Assembly: GCA_002308955.1 (NCBI GenBank)
Contig: DBWJ01000046.1
Span: forward strand, 1 to 49,312
Reading direction: 5' to 3'
From: Lachnoclostridium sp. UBA1241
Lineage (GTDB): Bacteria; Bacillota; Clostridia; Lachnospirales; Lachnospiraceae
DNA length: 49,312 nt
In this document: one piece after another, positions 41,648 to 49,312 of the stretch
Layout: each line of letters opens with the position of its first letter
Numbering within the stretch: the first letter of the stretch is position 1
Program-made: the position numbers and the translations under genes
Notes under the pieces: generated by a model
Seen by the model: the letters and a program-made list of their open reading frames with translations, nothing else
What the model was told of the DNA's origin: nothing
Databases searched by the model: none

Positions 41648-43381
41648 ATGCGTAAATTGCTCCGTTACATGAAAGGTTATGGCGGGAGGGCTTTGGCGGC
41701 GCCGCTTTTTAAGCTGCTGGAGGCCTCCATGGAACTGTGCGTTCCGCTGATTGTAAAGTCCATCATCGACCGCGGAATCGGGCAGGAGGACAAGCCCTTC
41801 CTGATCCGTATGGTCCTTTTGATGGTTCTGTTCGGCATACTCGGCTACGGCTTCGCGCTCTGCGCGCAGTATTTTGCCGCGAAGGTGGCGACCGAATTTA
41901 CCGGGCGGGTCCGCTATGCTCTTTTCGAGCATATCCAGGCCCTGAGCTTCTCTGACCTTGACAAGCAGGGTACCGCGACGCTGATCACCCGCATGACCAG
42001 CGACACGAACCAGATCCAGAATGGCGTCAACCTGACGCTTCGACTGCTGATGCGTTCGCCGTTCATCGTATTCGGCGCTTTGATCATGGCATTTAGCGTC
42101 GATGTAAAGGGCGCGCTTGTGTTCGCCGTGATCATCCCGCTTCTTTCAATCGTCGTATTCGGCATCATGCTGATTACCATACCGCTCTACCGCCGCGTGC
42201 AGGCAAAACTCGACTCCGTCCTTTCGAAAACCCGGGAGCATTTAAGCGGCGTCCGCGTGCTCCGGGCGTTTTGCAAGGAAGAGGAAGAGGTGCACAAATT
42301 CAACACGCGCCACGAAGCCCTCACGAAGGAGCAGCTTCTTGTGGGGCGCATCTCCGCTCTGATGAATCCCGTCACCTATGTGATGATCAATCTTGCGCTT
42401 CTCGTGCTCATCTACGTCGGCGCGCTCCGGGTCGATACCGGGCTTCTGACGCAGGGTGCCGTCATCGCGCTTTACAACTATATGTCCCAGATTCTCGTCG
42501 AGCTCATCAAGATGGCCAACCTGATCCTCACGCTGACGAAATCCTTCGCAAGCGCGGGCCGCGTGCAGAGCATTCTCGACCTGCCTGTTTCGATGACAAA
42601 TGGCACAGCCACGGAAGGCCAAACCGATGCCCCTGCCGTCGAGTTCCGGGACGTTTCGTTCCGCTACGCGGATGCTTCCGCGGAGGCTCTCAGTCATATC
42701 AGCTTCCGGCTGATGCCCGGTGAATCCCTCGGCATCATCGGCGGCACCGGCTCCGGCAAATCCTCCCTCGCAAGCCTGATATCCCGCTACTACGACGCCA
42801 CCGACGGCGAAGTTCTGGTGCAGGGCGTTCCGGTCAAAGAGTGGGATATGACGAAACTTCGTAAGCTCATCGGCGATGTTCCGCAGAAGGCGGTTCTGTT
42901 CTCCGGAACGGTCCGCTCCAACCTGTTGTGGGGCGATAAGAATGCCGAAGATAAAGACCTTTATGCCGCGCTTTCCGCTGCCCAGGCGGAAAGCTTTGTA
43001 AGAGAAAAGCCCGAAGGGCTTGACGCGCCGGTTACCGCAGGCGGCAAGAATTTCTCGGGCGGCCAGAGGCAGCGTCTTACAATCGCCCGCGCCCTTGTAG
43101 GCGCTCCGCCGATTCTTCTTTTAGATGACAGTTCATCTGCGCTCGACTATGCTACCGACGCCGCGCTTCGTAAGGCAATCGCGTCGCTTCCGAACAGCCC
43201 GAGCCGCATTATCGTATCCCAGCGGACCGTTTCGATCGCGGACTGCAACCACATCCTCGTTCTGGATGACGGCAATGCGGTCGGCTACGGCACCCACGGC
43301 GAACTTCTGAAAACCTGCCCGACCTATAAGGAAATCTGCCAGTCCCAGGAAGATGCCTCGGAGAACGGAGGTGCCGCATGA
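41648..43381 (+). CDS. Heterodimeric ABC exporter subunit, degenerate catalytic site
   Basis: The 577-residue protein has six N-terminal helices of the type IV ABC exporter fold and a nucleotide-binding domain: Walker A GGTGSGKSS, signature FSGGQRQRL, and Walker B LLLDDSSSALD. The catalytic glutamate is replaced by aspartate and the switch histidine by glutamine (VSQRTVS). These changes are typical of the non-catalytic site in heterodimeric exporters such as BmrC/TM287. It overlaps its partner gene by ATGA. Substrates may be drugs, lipids or peptides; the sequence does not say. Confidence 0.93.
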   Translation: MRKLLRYMKGYGGRALAAPLFKLLEASMELCVPLIVKSIIDRGIGQEDKPFLIRMVLLMVLFGILGYGFALCAQYFAAKVATEFTGRVRYALFEHIQALSFSDLDKQGTATLITRMTSDTNQIQNGVNLTLRLLMRSPFIVFGALIMAFSVDVKGALVFAVIIPLLSIVVFGIMLITIPLYRRVQAKLDSVLSKTREHLSGVRVLRAFCKEEEEVHKFNTRHEALTKEQLLVGRISALMNPVTYVMINLALLVLIYVGALRVDTGLLTQGAVIALYNYMSQILVELIKMANLILTLTKSFASAGRVQSILDLPVSMTNGTATEGQTDAPAVEFRDVSFRYADASAEALSHISFRLMPGESLGIIGGTGSGKSSLASLISRYYDATDGEVLVQGVPVKEWDMTKLRKLIGDVPQKAVLFSGTVRSNLLWGDKNAEDKDLYAALSAAQAESFVREKPEGLDAPVTAGGKNFSGGQRQRLTIARALVGAPPILLLDDSSSALDYATDAALRKAIASLPNSPSRIIVSQRTVSIADCNHILVLDDGNAVGYGTHGELLKTCPTYKEICQSQEDASENGGAA

Positions 43382-45108
43382 AGAAACAGACCATGCGCCG
43401 CGTCCTTTCGTATCTCGGACACCAGAAGCTTTTCCTGACGTTATCGCTGTTACTTTCCGCCCTGTCGGTAGTCTGCTCTTTGTATGTACCGCTTCTTCTC
43501 GGCGATGCCATTGACGGCATCCTGGGCAAAGGGAACGTTGATTTCGATTTGCTTTGGAAAATTCTTCCGAAAGCGGCCGTCCTGATCGGCATCTCCGCGG
43601 TTGCCTCCTGGATCACGGCAACCATCAACAACGCCATCACATTTCGCGTTGTGAAAGAGATCCGCGAGGAATTCTTCGAAAAGATTACCCGCGTTCCGGT
43701 TTCCTATCTGGATTCAAGAGAGAACGGCGACCTTTTGAGCCGTATGATCACCGACGTTGACCAGTTCTCGGACGGTCTTCTGATGGGCTTCTCGCAGTTT
43801 TTCACCGGCGTTGTGACAATTCTCGGAACGCTGTTCTGCATGGTCCTTAAGAGCCCGCTGATCGCGGGACTCGTCGTCGTTCTGACGCCCGCTTCGCTGT
43901 TCCTCGCGAAGTTCATTGCGGGCCGTACCTTTAAGCTGTTCCGTGAGCAGGCTAAGGTAAGAAGCGAACAGACCGGCCTGATCGACGAGATGGTCGGAAA
44001 CCGCAAGGTGGTTACCGCTTTCTCGCACGAAGAGGAATCCCTCGAGGCGTTCCGCGAGGTGAACGACCGCCTGACGCACGCTTCGCTCCGTGCCACGTTC
44101 TTCTCGTCGCTCACAAACCCGAGCACAAGAATTATCAATAACACCGTATATGCCGTTGTCACATTTGCCGGAGCCTTATCCGTAATTGCCGGAAGGCTGA
44201 CGGTCGGAAGCCTGTCCGCGCTCCTCGGGTATGCCGGACAGTACGCGAAGCCGTTCAACGAAATCTCCGGCGTCATTACGGAGCTGCAGAACGCGCTTGC
44301 GTGCGCGGGACGCGTGTTCGACGTGCTCTCCTACGAGTGGGAAGAGCCTGCAGAGGAGAGTGTTACCGATTTCGTTCCCGAAGGCCGCGTAACCGCGGAG
44401 CATGTCGCATTTTCCTATCGGCCTGACCGCCCGCTGATCCGCGATATGAATATCGATGTAAAGCCCGGCGCGAAGATTGCGCTTGTCGGGCCCACCGGAT
44501 GCGGCAAGACAACCATGATCAACCTTCTGATGCGCTTCTACGACGTGAATTCCGGCGTGCTTTCGGTTGACGGCACGGATATCCGCACCATCCCGAAGCC
44601 TGTTCTTCGAAAGCAGTTCGGCATGGTTTTACAGGACACCTGGCTTGCCGAAGGATCGATCCGTGAGAATATCTGCATGGGACGTCCGGACGCGACCGAG
44701 GAGGAAATGATTGCGGCCGCCAAGGCTTCCCACGCGCATAGCTTTATAAGACGATTGCCGCAGGGCTACGATACCGTTCTGTCCCATGGCGGCGAGGAGC
44801 TTTCCGCAGGCCAGAAGCAGCTTCTCTGCATTGCCCGTGTTATGCTCGCGCTTCCGCCGATGCTGATCCTCGACGAGGCGACATCCTCAATCGATACCCG
44901 TACCGAACTGAAGATTCAGGACGCCTTCCAGACAATGATGAAGGGGCGCACCACTTTCATCGTGGCGCACCGCCTGTCGACCATCCGGAACGCAAACTGC
45001 ATCCTCGTTATGAAGGACGGCGACATTATCGAGCAGGGCAGCCACGACGAGCTGATGGAGAAGGGCGGCTTCTACAAGGAACTCGTGCTTGCAGGCAGGA
45101 ATGGCTGA
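43378..45108 (+). CDS. Heterodimeric ABC exporter subunit, catalytic site
   Basis: The 576-residue partner has six helices and a nucleotide-binding domain with canonical Walker A GPTGCGKTT, Walker B LILDEATSSID and switch histidine (VAHRLSTI). Its signature reads LSAGQKQ, the slightly altered form expected to face the degenerate site of the first subunit. The start overlaps the first gene. The last codons and TGA are repeated just downstream. Confidence 0.93.
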   Translation: MKKQTMRRVLSYLGHQKLFLTLSLLLSALSVVCSLYVPLLLGDAIDGILGKGNVDFDLLWKILPKAAVLIGISAVASWITATINNAITFRVVKEIREEFFEKITRVPVSYLDSRENGDLLSRMITDVDQFSDGLLMGFSQFFTGVVTILGTLFCMVLKSPLIAGLVVVLTPASLFLAKFIAGRTFKLFREQAKVRSEQTGLIDEMVGNRKVVTAFSHEEESLEAFREVNDRLTHASLRATFFSSLTNPSTRIINNTVYAVVTFAGALSVIAGRLTVGSLSALLGYAGQYAKPFNEISGVITELQNALACAGRVFDVLSYEWEEPAEESVTDFVPEGRVTAEHVAFSYRPDRPLIRDMNIDVKPGAKIALVGPTGCGKTTMINLLMRFYDVNSGVLSVDGTDIRTIPKPVLRKQFGMVLQDTWLAEGSIRENICMGRPDATEEEMIAAAKASHAHSFIRRLPQGYDTVLSHGGEELSAGQKQLLCIARVMLALPPMLILDEATSSIDTRTELKIQDAFQTMMKGRTTFIVAHRLSTIRNANCILVMKDGDIIEQGSHDELMEKGGFYKELVLAGRNG

Positions 45109-45134
45109 TTATCCGGGAACGACTGATTGTCCGC
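45098..45134 (+). repeat. Repeated 3' end of the second ABC exporter gene
   Basis: GGAATGGCTGATTATCCGG (45098-45116) is followed 18 bases on by GGAACGACTGATTGTCCGC (45116-45134), 15 of 19 matching; both carry TGA at the same place. Confidence 0.6.
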
Positions 45135-45181
45135 GGTCCGGACGGACGGCACTCCCCGCCGGCACGGATTGTACGGGGGGC

Positions 45182-45242
45182 TTGTCTTTCCGTTTTCGAT
45201 ATCGTATAATGAATATGTTTCGGGCATTTGCAGATCCGAAAC
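45182..45242 (+). promoter_or_regulatory. Promoter and 5' hairpin of the GH3-fold gene
   Basis: TTGTCT (45182-45187) and TATAAT (45205-45210) are 17 bases apart. GTTTCGG/CCGAAAC (45217-45242) folds at the expected transcript start, ending right before AGGAGG. Confidence 0.7.
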
Positions 45243-45257
45243 AGGAGGTCCATCGGT

Positions 45258-46532
45258 TTGAATAAACAGAAGATCATCTCAATTGTATCCTTCGTTGTGA
45301 TTATCGCTCTGCTTGCAGTCACGCGGATTTACGGCGGAGGCCGCTCCAACGGGAATCCCGTGCCCGGCTCCGAGCCCGGAACGACCGTAACGCCGACCGA
45401 TGCTCCGACGCCTGTTCCGACGACGCCCGCGACACCGACTCCCAGTCCGGTACCGACCGATACGCCGACGCCCACTTTGAGCCCGACTCCGACGGCGACG
45501 CCTACACCGACCATGCCGCCGGTACCGACGATTGCCCGGGAATATACGGACGCCGCGAAGGCCGTCCTTGAAACCATGACGACCGACGAGAAGATTTACC
45601 AGCTCTTCCTCGTGACGCCCGAGCAGCTGACCGGCGTCTGGCCCGTCACCAATGCATATGATAAAACGAAAAATGCCATCCGGCAGAAACCGGTGGCAGG
45701 TATCGTATACGCCTCCCAGAACATCGTAGACCAGGGCCAGGTAATGCGGCTCCTTAGTAACAGCCAGGGCTACTCGAAGTTCGGCATGTTCCTTACGATT
45801 CACGATGAAACCGGCTCCCTGACGAGCCTTGCCGGAACAAGACGCGTCCGGAAGCCTTATGAGATCGGCAGCACCGGAGATACGAACAAGGCGTTCGAAA
45901 CCGCCGTTTCGCTCGGTACCGACCTTCTGAAGCTCGGCTTCAACCTGAACCTTTCTCCGACGGCGGACATCACCGTGAACGGCACCTCCTTCGGTTCCGA
46001 CGCGGAGCTTGTGGCCGGAATGGTAGAGGCTTATGTAAAAGGCGGTCTTTCGGTGGGAATGCCCAGTGTGCTGTGCCATTTTCCGCTGCCGGTCGCAGAC
46101 CGGAACGAGCGGACGCTCGAAGAGCTCCGTGAGGCGGAATTCAAGACCTTCACGGTCGGACTGGTTGCCGGCGCATCCTTCGTAATGGTAGGCTATACCG
46201 ACATGGCGGCGCTTTCCGAAACCGGACACCCGGCCTGTCTGAATCCGGATGTCATCGGCGTGCTCAGAAACGAGCTCGGATTTAACGGAATCGTCATGAC
46301 CGAGGCGCTCGATGCCAAGGCGATTACCGCACAGTACAACGCAGGCGAAGCCGCCGTTATGGCTATCCAGGCGGGGGCCGATATCATTTACCGCCCTGCC
46401 GATCTGATTGCCGCGGCAAATGCCATCCGTGACGCCCTCAACGACGGAACCCTCAGCGAAGAACGGCTGAATGAAAGCGTGCTTAGGATCCTTTCCGTCA
46501 AGGCGCAGTTCGGAATTTTGAAGGAGCAGTAA
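45258..46532 (+). CDS. Membrane-anchored GH3/NagZ-fold protein, probable pseudoenzyme
   Basis: The 424-residue protein starts at a TTG with AGGAGG nine bases upstream; an ATG at 45228 lies ahead of the ribosome site. An N-terminal helix (about 6-24) anchors it. A Thr/Pro linker of about 60 residues (TPTPSPVPTDTPTP-like) follows, then a GH3 beta-N-acetylhexosaminidase fold. Key motifs are changed: the usual KHFPGHG loop reads CHFPLPV, and the nucleophile Asp position (TD/SD in active enzymes) reads TEAL within GFNGIVMTEALD. Both the catalytic dyad and the nucleophile seem lost, so a peptidoglycan-binding, non-enzymatic role is likely. Confidence 0.75.
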   Translation: MNKQKIISIVSFVVIIALLAVTRIYGGGRSNGNPVPGSEPGTTVTPTDAPTPVPTTPATPTPSPVPTDTPTPTLSPTPTATPTPTMPPVPTIAREYTDAAKAVLETMTTDEKIYQLFLVTPEQLTGVWPVTNAYDKTKNAIRQKPVAGIVYASQNIVDQGQVMRLLSNSQGYSKFGMFLTIHDETGSLTSLAGTRRVRKPYEIGSTGDTNKAFETAVSLGTDLLKLGFNLNLSPTADITVNGTSFGSDAELVAGMVEAYVKGGLSVGMPSVLCHFPLPVADRNERTLEELREAEFKTFTVGLVAGASFVMVGYTDMAALSETGHPACLNPDVIGVLRNELGFNGIVMTEALDAKAITAQYNAGEAAVMAIQAGADIIYRPADLIAAANAIRDALNDGTLSEERLNESVLRILSVKAQFGILKEQ

Positions 46533-46634
46533 GTTTAGGCTTCCGGCCGCCGAGGCGCGGTACGGAATTCAAGCAGTAAGCTTCGGTTTGGGAGTTATGA
46601 AAATGAAGTAACCTCCGGTTTCGGAGTTATGAAT
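46510..46634 (+). repeat. Degenerate repeats of the GH3-fold gene 3' end
   Basis: The end of the gene (GGAATTTTGAAGGAGCAGTAAG, in 46510-46534) is echoed at 46562-46581 (CGGAATTCAAGCAGTAAG). A 31-base stretch at 46572-46602 recurs at 46604-46634 with about five differences, TAA included. They fill most of the gap before the next gene. Confidence 0.6.
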
Positions 46635-46660
46635 AAAAAACAAAAAGGAGAACCAATCAC

Positions 46661-47308
46661 ATGGACAACGAAATGACCCAGCAGAATGCGGACGGCGTCC
46701 TTGCCACTTGCATCAGCAAAAAGAACGACAAGACCCCTGTAGTTTTCTATGCGGACCGGATGAACTTCAAGGGGGAGACCATCCTGTACAGCGATGTTGA
46801 GACCATCAGATTTGCCAGCAGTCATACCGCTTACAGCCTCATTTTCGAGACCTATTCCGGAATCTGTAACCTCCGCCTGAAGGACGGTCGGAAGCTGAAA
46901 TGGAGAACCGGTTCCTGGGGCTTCCTTGGAATCCACAGCATTAAGCGCAAGAAAGAACTCTACAGCGAGTTCTTCAGAGCAATCCTTGCAACGGTTGCCA
47001 AGAAAATTGCCGCGGATTACATCTCCCAGATTAAACTCGGCGGAACCGTTAAGATCGGCGGAATCACCCTTACGCCTACCGAAATCAGCGGAAAGCATGC
47101 CATGAAGAGCATCACGCTTCCGTACAGCGAAATCAGCGGCGCCAACCTCAGCTCCGGAAACATTTACGTCAACAAGGTTGAGAAGAATCGCTCCGCTTTC
47201 AACGGAATGCCCTTAAGCGTTGACAACGCTATCTGCCTCCTCTACATCGTTAACTCTCTTTGCGGCGTAGAGACGAATCCCGATGAGGCTGCACAGGGCA
47301 ACGCATAA
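46661..47308 (+). CDS. Unknown protein, possibly PH-like fold
   Basis: The 215-residue soluble protein has a good AAAAAGGAG site. It is rich in short beta strands: VVFYADRMNFKGETILYSDVE and LRLKDGRKLKWR in the first half suggest a PH/GRAM-like barrel, and a second beta-rich part (VKIGGITLTPTEI, ITLPYSEIS) may be another. A central helix (KRKKELYSEFFRAILATVAKK) joins them. I do not recognise a family; the PH-like idea rests on secondary-structure pattern only. It follows the GH3-fold gene and ends before a terminator. Confidence 0.65.
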   Translation: MDNEMTQQNADGVLATCISKKNDKTPVVFYADRMNFKGETILYSDVETIRFASSHTAYSLIFETYSGICNLRLKDGRKLKWRTGSWGFLGIHSIKRKKELYSEFFRAILATVAKKIAADYISQIKLGGTVKIGGITLTPTEISGKHAMKSITLPYSEISGANLSSGNIYVNKVEKNRSAFNGMPLSVDNAICLLYIVNSLCGVETNPDEAAQGNA

Positions 47309-47351
47309 TTGCGCAGCCGGTAGTTTGAAGCTCAAAACCGAATACTTGATG

Positions 47352-47387
47352 AAAAGGGCCTTTCGCTTGTCAGCGACGGCCCTTTTT
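47352..47387 (+). terminator. Intrinsic terminator
   Basis: AAAAGGGCC...GGCCCTTTTT encloses an inner TCGCT/AGCGA stem with one internal mismatch; a T-run follows. It ends the transcript of the 46661 gene. Confidence 0.88.
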
Positions 47388-47460
47388 GAATGCGAATGAT
47401 AATCTGATTTTTGACCATCCGGTCCCTTTTGGAACCGGATGTTGTTTTTCTGCCTTCCAA

Positions 47461-47725
47461 TTCCAGTCTTCCGATGGTTCTTTGGAACTGAGAGCAAGAT
47501 TATCCCTTTTCAGTTCCAGTCTTCCGGCGATTCTTTGGAACTGAAAGCAAGATTATCCCCTTTCAGTTCCAGTCTTCTAGTGGTTCTTTGGAACTGAAGG
47601 CAAGATTATCTCTTTTCAGTTCCAATCTTCCGACGATTCTTTGGAACTGAAAGCAGGTTTTACTCTTTTCAGTTCCAATCCTACAACAAATCCCTGGAAC
47701 CAAAGGCAAGTTTTCCGCTTTTCGG
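47461..47725. repeat. Tandem array of five 53-bp palindromic units
   Basis: Units start at 47461, 47514, 47567, 47620 and 47673, each exactly 53 bases; a weak unit precedes (47408) and a partial one follows (47726). Identity is highest among units 1-3 and falls toward 5. Each holds CTTTTCAGTTCCA and TGGAACTGAAAG arms, so every arm can pair with either neighbour, giving 12-bp stems around GTCTTCCGGCGATTCTT-like or CAAGATTATC loops. The period is not a multiple of three and no gene fits. There are no unique spacers, so it is not CRISPR. Confidence 0.93.
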
Positions 47726-47780
47726 TTCCAGTATATTAGCAAAACCGATCCCCCACAAAAGAGCCTGAAAGCACAGAAGC

Positions 47781-47825
47781 GACAACGAGGGCCCATCGCA
47801 CTCGGTGCGACAGGCCCTCGTTGTC
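47781..47825. terminator. Large hairpin, probable bidirectional terminator
   Basis: GACAACGAGGGCC (47781-47793) and GGCCCTCGTTGTC (47813-47825) are perfect inverted arms with an inner TCGCA/TGCGA pair. It lies after the stop of the convergent membrane-protein gene; the U-run is poor. Confidence 0.6.
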
Positions 47826-47838
47826 AGTCTATGTAGTT

Positions 47839-49017
47839 TCAGAACAGCTTCTCTTCGACATTCGAAAGCGATTCGGCGGCTGTCTCGGCAACCGTTTCAG
47901 CAGCAGCTTCCGTCGTCTCCGTTACGGCCTCAGCTGCAGTTGATGCAGTCTCTGCGGCGGCATCCGTTACGTCTTTTACTGTCCCGTTTAAGAAAGCGTT
48001 TACTTCATCTTCCGTCACATTCAAGGCGTCAGCTGCCGCATCAGCGGCCTTCGCGGCTGCCTCTTCGGTTGCTTCTGCCGGATCGTCATACTTGGCGAAA
48101 GGAAGCGGTTCTTCAGGTTCCTCTGCAGGAACTTCAGCGGGCGCCTCCGCAGTGGTCTCAGCGGATGCTTCGGCCGATACCTCGGCGGGTGCTTCAACAG
48201 AAGCCTCAACAAGTGCCGCTACGGGTGCCTCAGCAGGTGTCTCCGCCGGTGCCGTATTCACGGAAGCCGGAACTACCGGCTGTTCAGGTGCTGCCGGTTG
48301 TACGGGCGCTGCTTCCGGCTGCGTAGGATTCTTCGCTGCCTTCACCGCTGCCGCTTCATCAAGTCGTAAATCCATCCACTTGGCACCAAGCAGAACGATA
48401 AATGCCATCGGGATATATGCTATAAATCCGTCACACGGGAATTGATACCGGTCAATTGTATCGCTCCAGCTCTCCGCCGACCATTCCTTCGTAAGAAGCG
48501 GAAGAACGTCAAGCGTGATGCTTAACAGAATTCCGAGAATGATTGACGAGCGCATCAGGATGGTGAAGATGCCTGTGGCATTTGCCGCGCGAAGCAGCAG
48601 GAATGCGCCAATCAGCATGAACAGAAGCACCAGTCCGGTGATGGTGCTGCAATAGATGAGTCCGGTAATCCGCATGTCGCCCCAGGACCACTTGATGCCC
48701 TTGTTGTCGTGAATCCAGCGGTAGGTATAGATGCCGAACTCCGCCGTAACAAGCAGTGCGCCGAGGAAGAACAGGAACCGGTTATTGCTCACCATCGAAA
48801 GGAACAGCACGAGAAGTGCCGCAATAACCATTAACAGAGATACTGTAGACAGGCGGATGTCCTTGTCGAAAAACTCCCTGAGCGCCTTCAGAACGGATAT
48901 GTCTTCCGATTTCGCCGTGTACAGAACGGCATAAACAAACGAATACGCCAGCTGCACGAAAAGCAGAAGGAAGCCGAAGGATAGTACATATGAATACTTT
49001 TTACTCTTAACTGTCAT
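47839..49017 (-). CDS. Six-helix membrane protein with Ala/Glu/Pro-rich tail
   Basis: The 392-residue protein has six predicted helices in its first 210 residues, with charged loops. The last 180 residues are disordered: a Pro/Ala linker, then repeats such as EAPAEV/SAEASAETTAEAPAEV, a short acidic section, and TAAEAVTETTEAAAETV near the end. The tail resembles in composition that of the AI-2E family protein in this window. AAGGGGG and a strong promoter precede the ATG. I do not recognise the membrane domain. Confidence 0.75.
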   Translation of the reverse strand: MTVKSKKYSYVLSFGFLLLFVQLAYSFVYAVLYTAKSEDISVLKALREFFDKDIRLSTVSLLMVIAALLVLFLSMVSNNRFLFFLGALLVTAEFGIYTYRWIHDNKGIKWSWGDMRITGLIYCSTITGLVLLFMLIGAFLLLRAANATGIFTILMRSSIILGILLSITLDVLPLLTKEWSAESWSDTIDRYQFPCDGFIAYIPMAFIVLLGAKWMDLRLDEAAAVKAAKNPTQPEAAPVQPAAPEQPVVPASVNTAPAETPAEAPVAALVEASVEAPAEVSAEASAETTAEAPAEVPAEEPEEPLPFAKYDDPAEATEEAAAKAADAAADALNVTEDEVNAFLNGTVKDVTDAAAETASTAAEAVTETTEAAAETVAETAAESLSNVEEKLF

Positions 49018-49053
49018 AAGAAAACCCCCTTTGCATCGGTATTTGCAAGAATA

Positions 49054-49082
49054 ATTTTAGCATTTACCGCGGCAAATGTCAA
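49054..49082 (-). promoter_or_regulatory. Promoter of the Ala/Glu-tailed membrane protein gene
   Basis: On the minus strand TTGACA (49077-49082) and TAAAAT (49054-49059) are 17 bases apart, a near-consensus pair. Confidence 0.75.
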
Positions 49083-49132
49083 TCCTCTTTACCTCAAGCC
49101 GCTTCCCACACAGTCTTCCGGTCGTTCCCCCG

Positions 49133-49312
49133 TTAGCGCGTAAAATTCGTCCAGACCCGGCTCTCCTCCTCGGGAAGACCGACCTGTTCCTTACCGAGTG
49201 CGATGCTCTTCATCAGAAAGACCATATTGCGGGCAAGGACACGCATCACCTGCATGCCTTCCGCATCCACGCGGCCCTCGCCGGGCTCCCAGCCGTAGAT
49301 GTTGTTCCAGTA
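49133..49312 (-). CDS. C-terminal end of a flavodoxin-family oxidoreductase (partial)
   Basis: Only the last 59 codons are in the window, ending at TAA (49133-49135). The visible residues, YWNNIYGWEPGE, DAEGMQVMRVLARNMVFLMK and a charged end, resemble the C terminus of flavodoxin-fold NAD(P)H-dependent oxidoreductases, where an 'EGLQTMRxLGRN' helix is typical. The FMN-binding half is off the right edge, so identity is moderate. Confidence 0.6.
   Translation of the reverse strand, partial: YWNNIYGWEPGEGRVDAEGMQVMRVLARNMVFLMKSIALGKEQVGLPEEESRVWTNFTR

Noticed and set aside
47461..47725. CRISPR array
   Set aside because: Whole 53-bp units repeat without unique spacers, arms are palindromic and no cas gene is near.
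47563..47796. 77-codon open frame across the repeat array
   Set aside because: The 53-bp period shifts frame at every unit, and no ribosome site or conserved motif is seen.

Overview
The window reads as a chromosomal segment of a moderately GC-rich Bacillota of class Clostridia, most likely a Lachnospiraceae-type gut or rumen anaerobe. This rests on gene content: AGGAGG-type ribosome binding sites, a BmpA/NupOPQ-type nucleoside importer, QueT behind a preQ1-like riboswitch, an anaerobic NrdG-type activase, a substrate-binding GGDEF protein, and YdjG/YdjH/YdjI-like genes. No rRNA, tRNA, phage, transposase or CRISPR locus was seen.

Layout. 1-4.2 kb (minus) is accessory in character: an XRE regulator with a CPBP membrane protease, then a DUF1444-like, a SUFU and a SMI1/KNR4 protein, the last two being typical toxin-immunity folds. 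4.3-7.7 kb holds a small membrane protein, a flavoprotein, and an overlapping NUDIX / YhcC-type radical SAM / NUDIX-GrpB operon. 7.9-11.2 kb (plus) carries a cytosolic ParB-like/BMP fusion, a phosphoesterase and riboswitch-controlled queT. 11.2-13.5 kb holds a lone zinc/manganese-type permease and asnS. 13.6-19.6 kb (minus) is an apparent operon: sugar-binding diguanylate cyclase, galactokinase, HTH-PAS-GGDEF-EAL protein. 19.8-21.1 kb has tadA and an NrdG-like activase. 21.4-26.6 kb (minus) is a YdjG/YdjH/YdjI-like membrane-stress cluster with a DUF6935-like gene and an AI-2E family transporter. 26.9-32.1 kb (plus) is a complete nucleoside ABC importer with promoter, internal hairpin and terminator. 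32.1-39.7 kb (minus) contains a possible radical-SAM peptide cassette, rsmA, a DUF3810 protein, tatD, a FakA-like fragment and an NptA-type Na/Pi transporter; a PhoR/PhoB-like two-component system follows at 39.8-41.5 kb. 41.6-45.1 kb (plus) is a heterodimeric ABC exporter. 45.3-49.3 kb holds a GH3-fold probable pseudoenzyme, an unknown protein, a tandem palindromic repeat array, an Ala/Glu-tailed membrane protein and a truncated flavodoxin-family gene.

Most interesting: (1) a three-gene cassette at 32.1-34.5 kb of a repeat-bearing, zinc-ribbon-tailed small protein, a SPASM radical SAM enzyme and a membrane-anchored Mrr-like nuclease; (2) the operon that puts galK between a sugar-sensing c-di-GMP synthase and an HTH-EAL protein; (3) a 53-bp tandem array of alternating palindromic arms; (4) gene 3' ends, stop codon included, reiterated just downstream at four loci; (5) a cytosolic BMP-fold protein fused to a ParB-like domain. 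Functions are inferred by eye from motifs and context; no database search was run.
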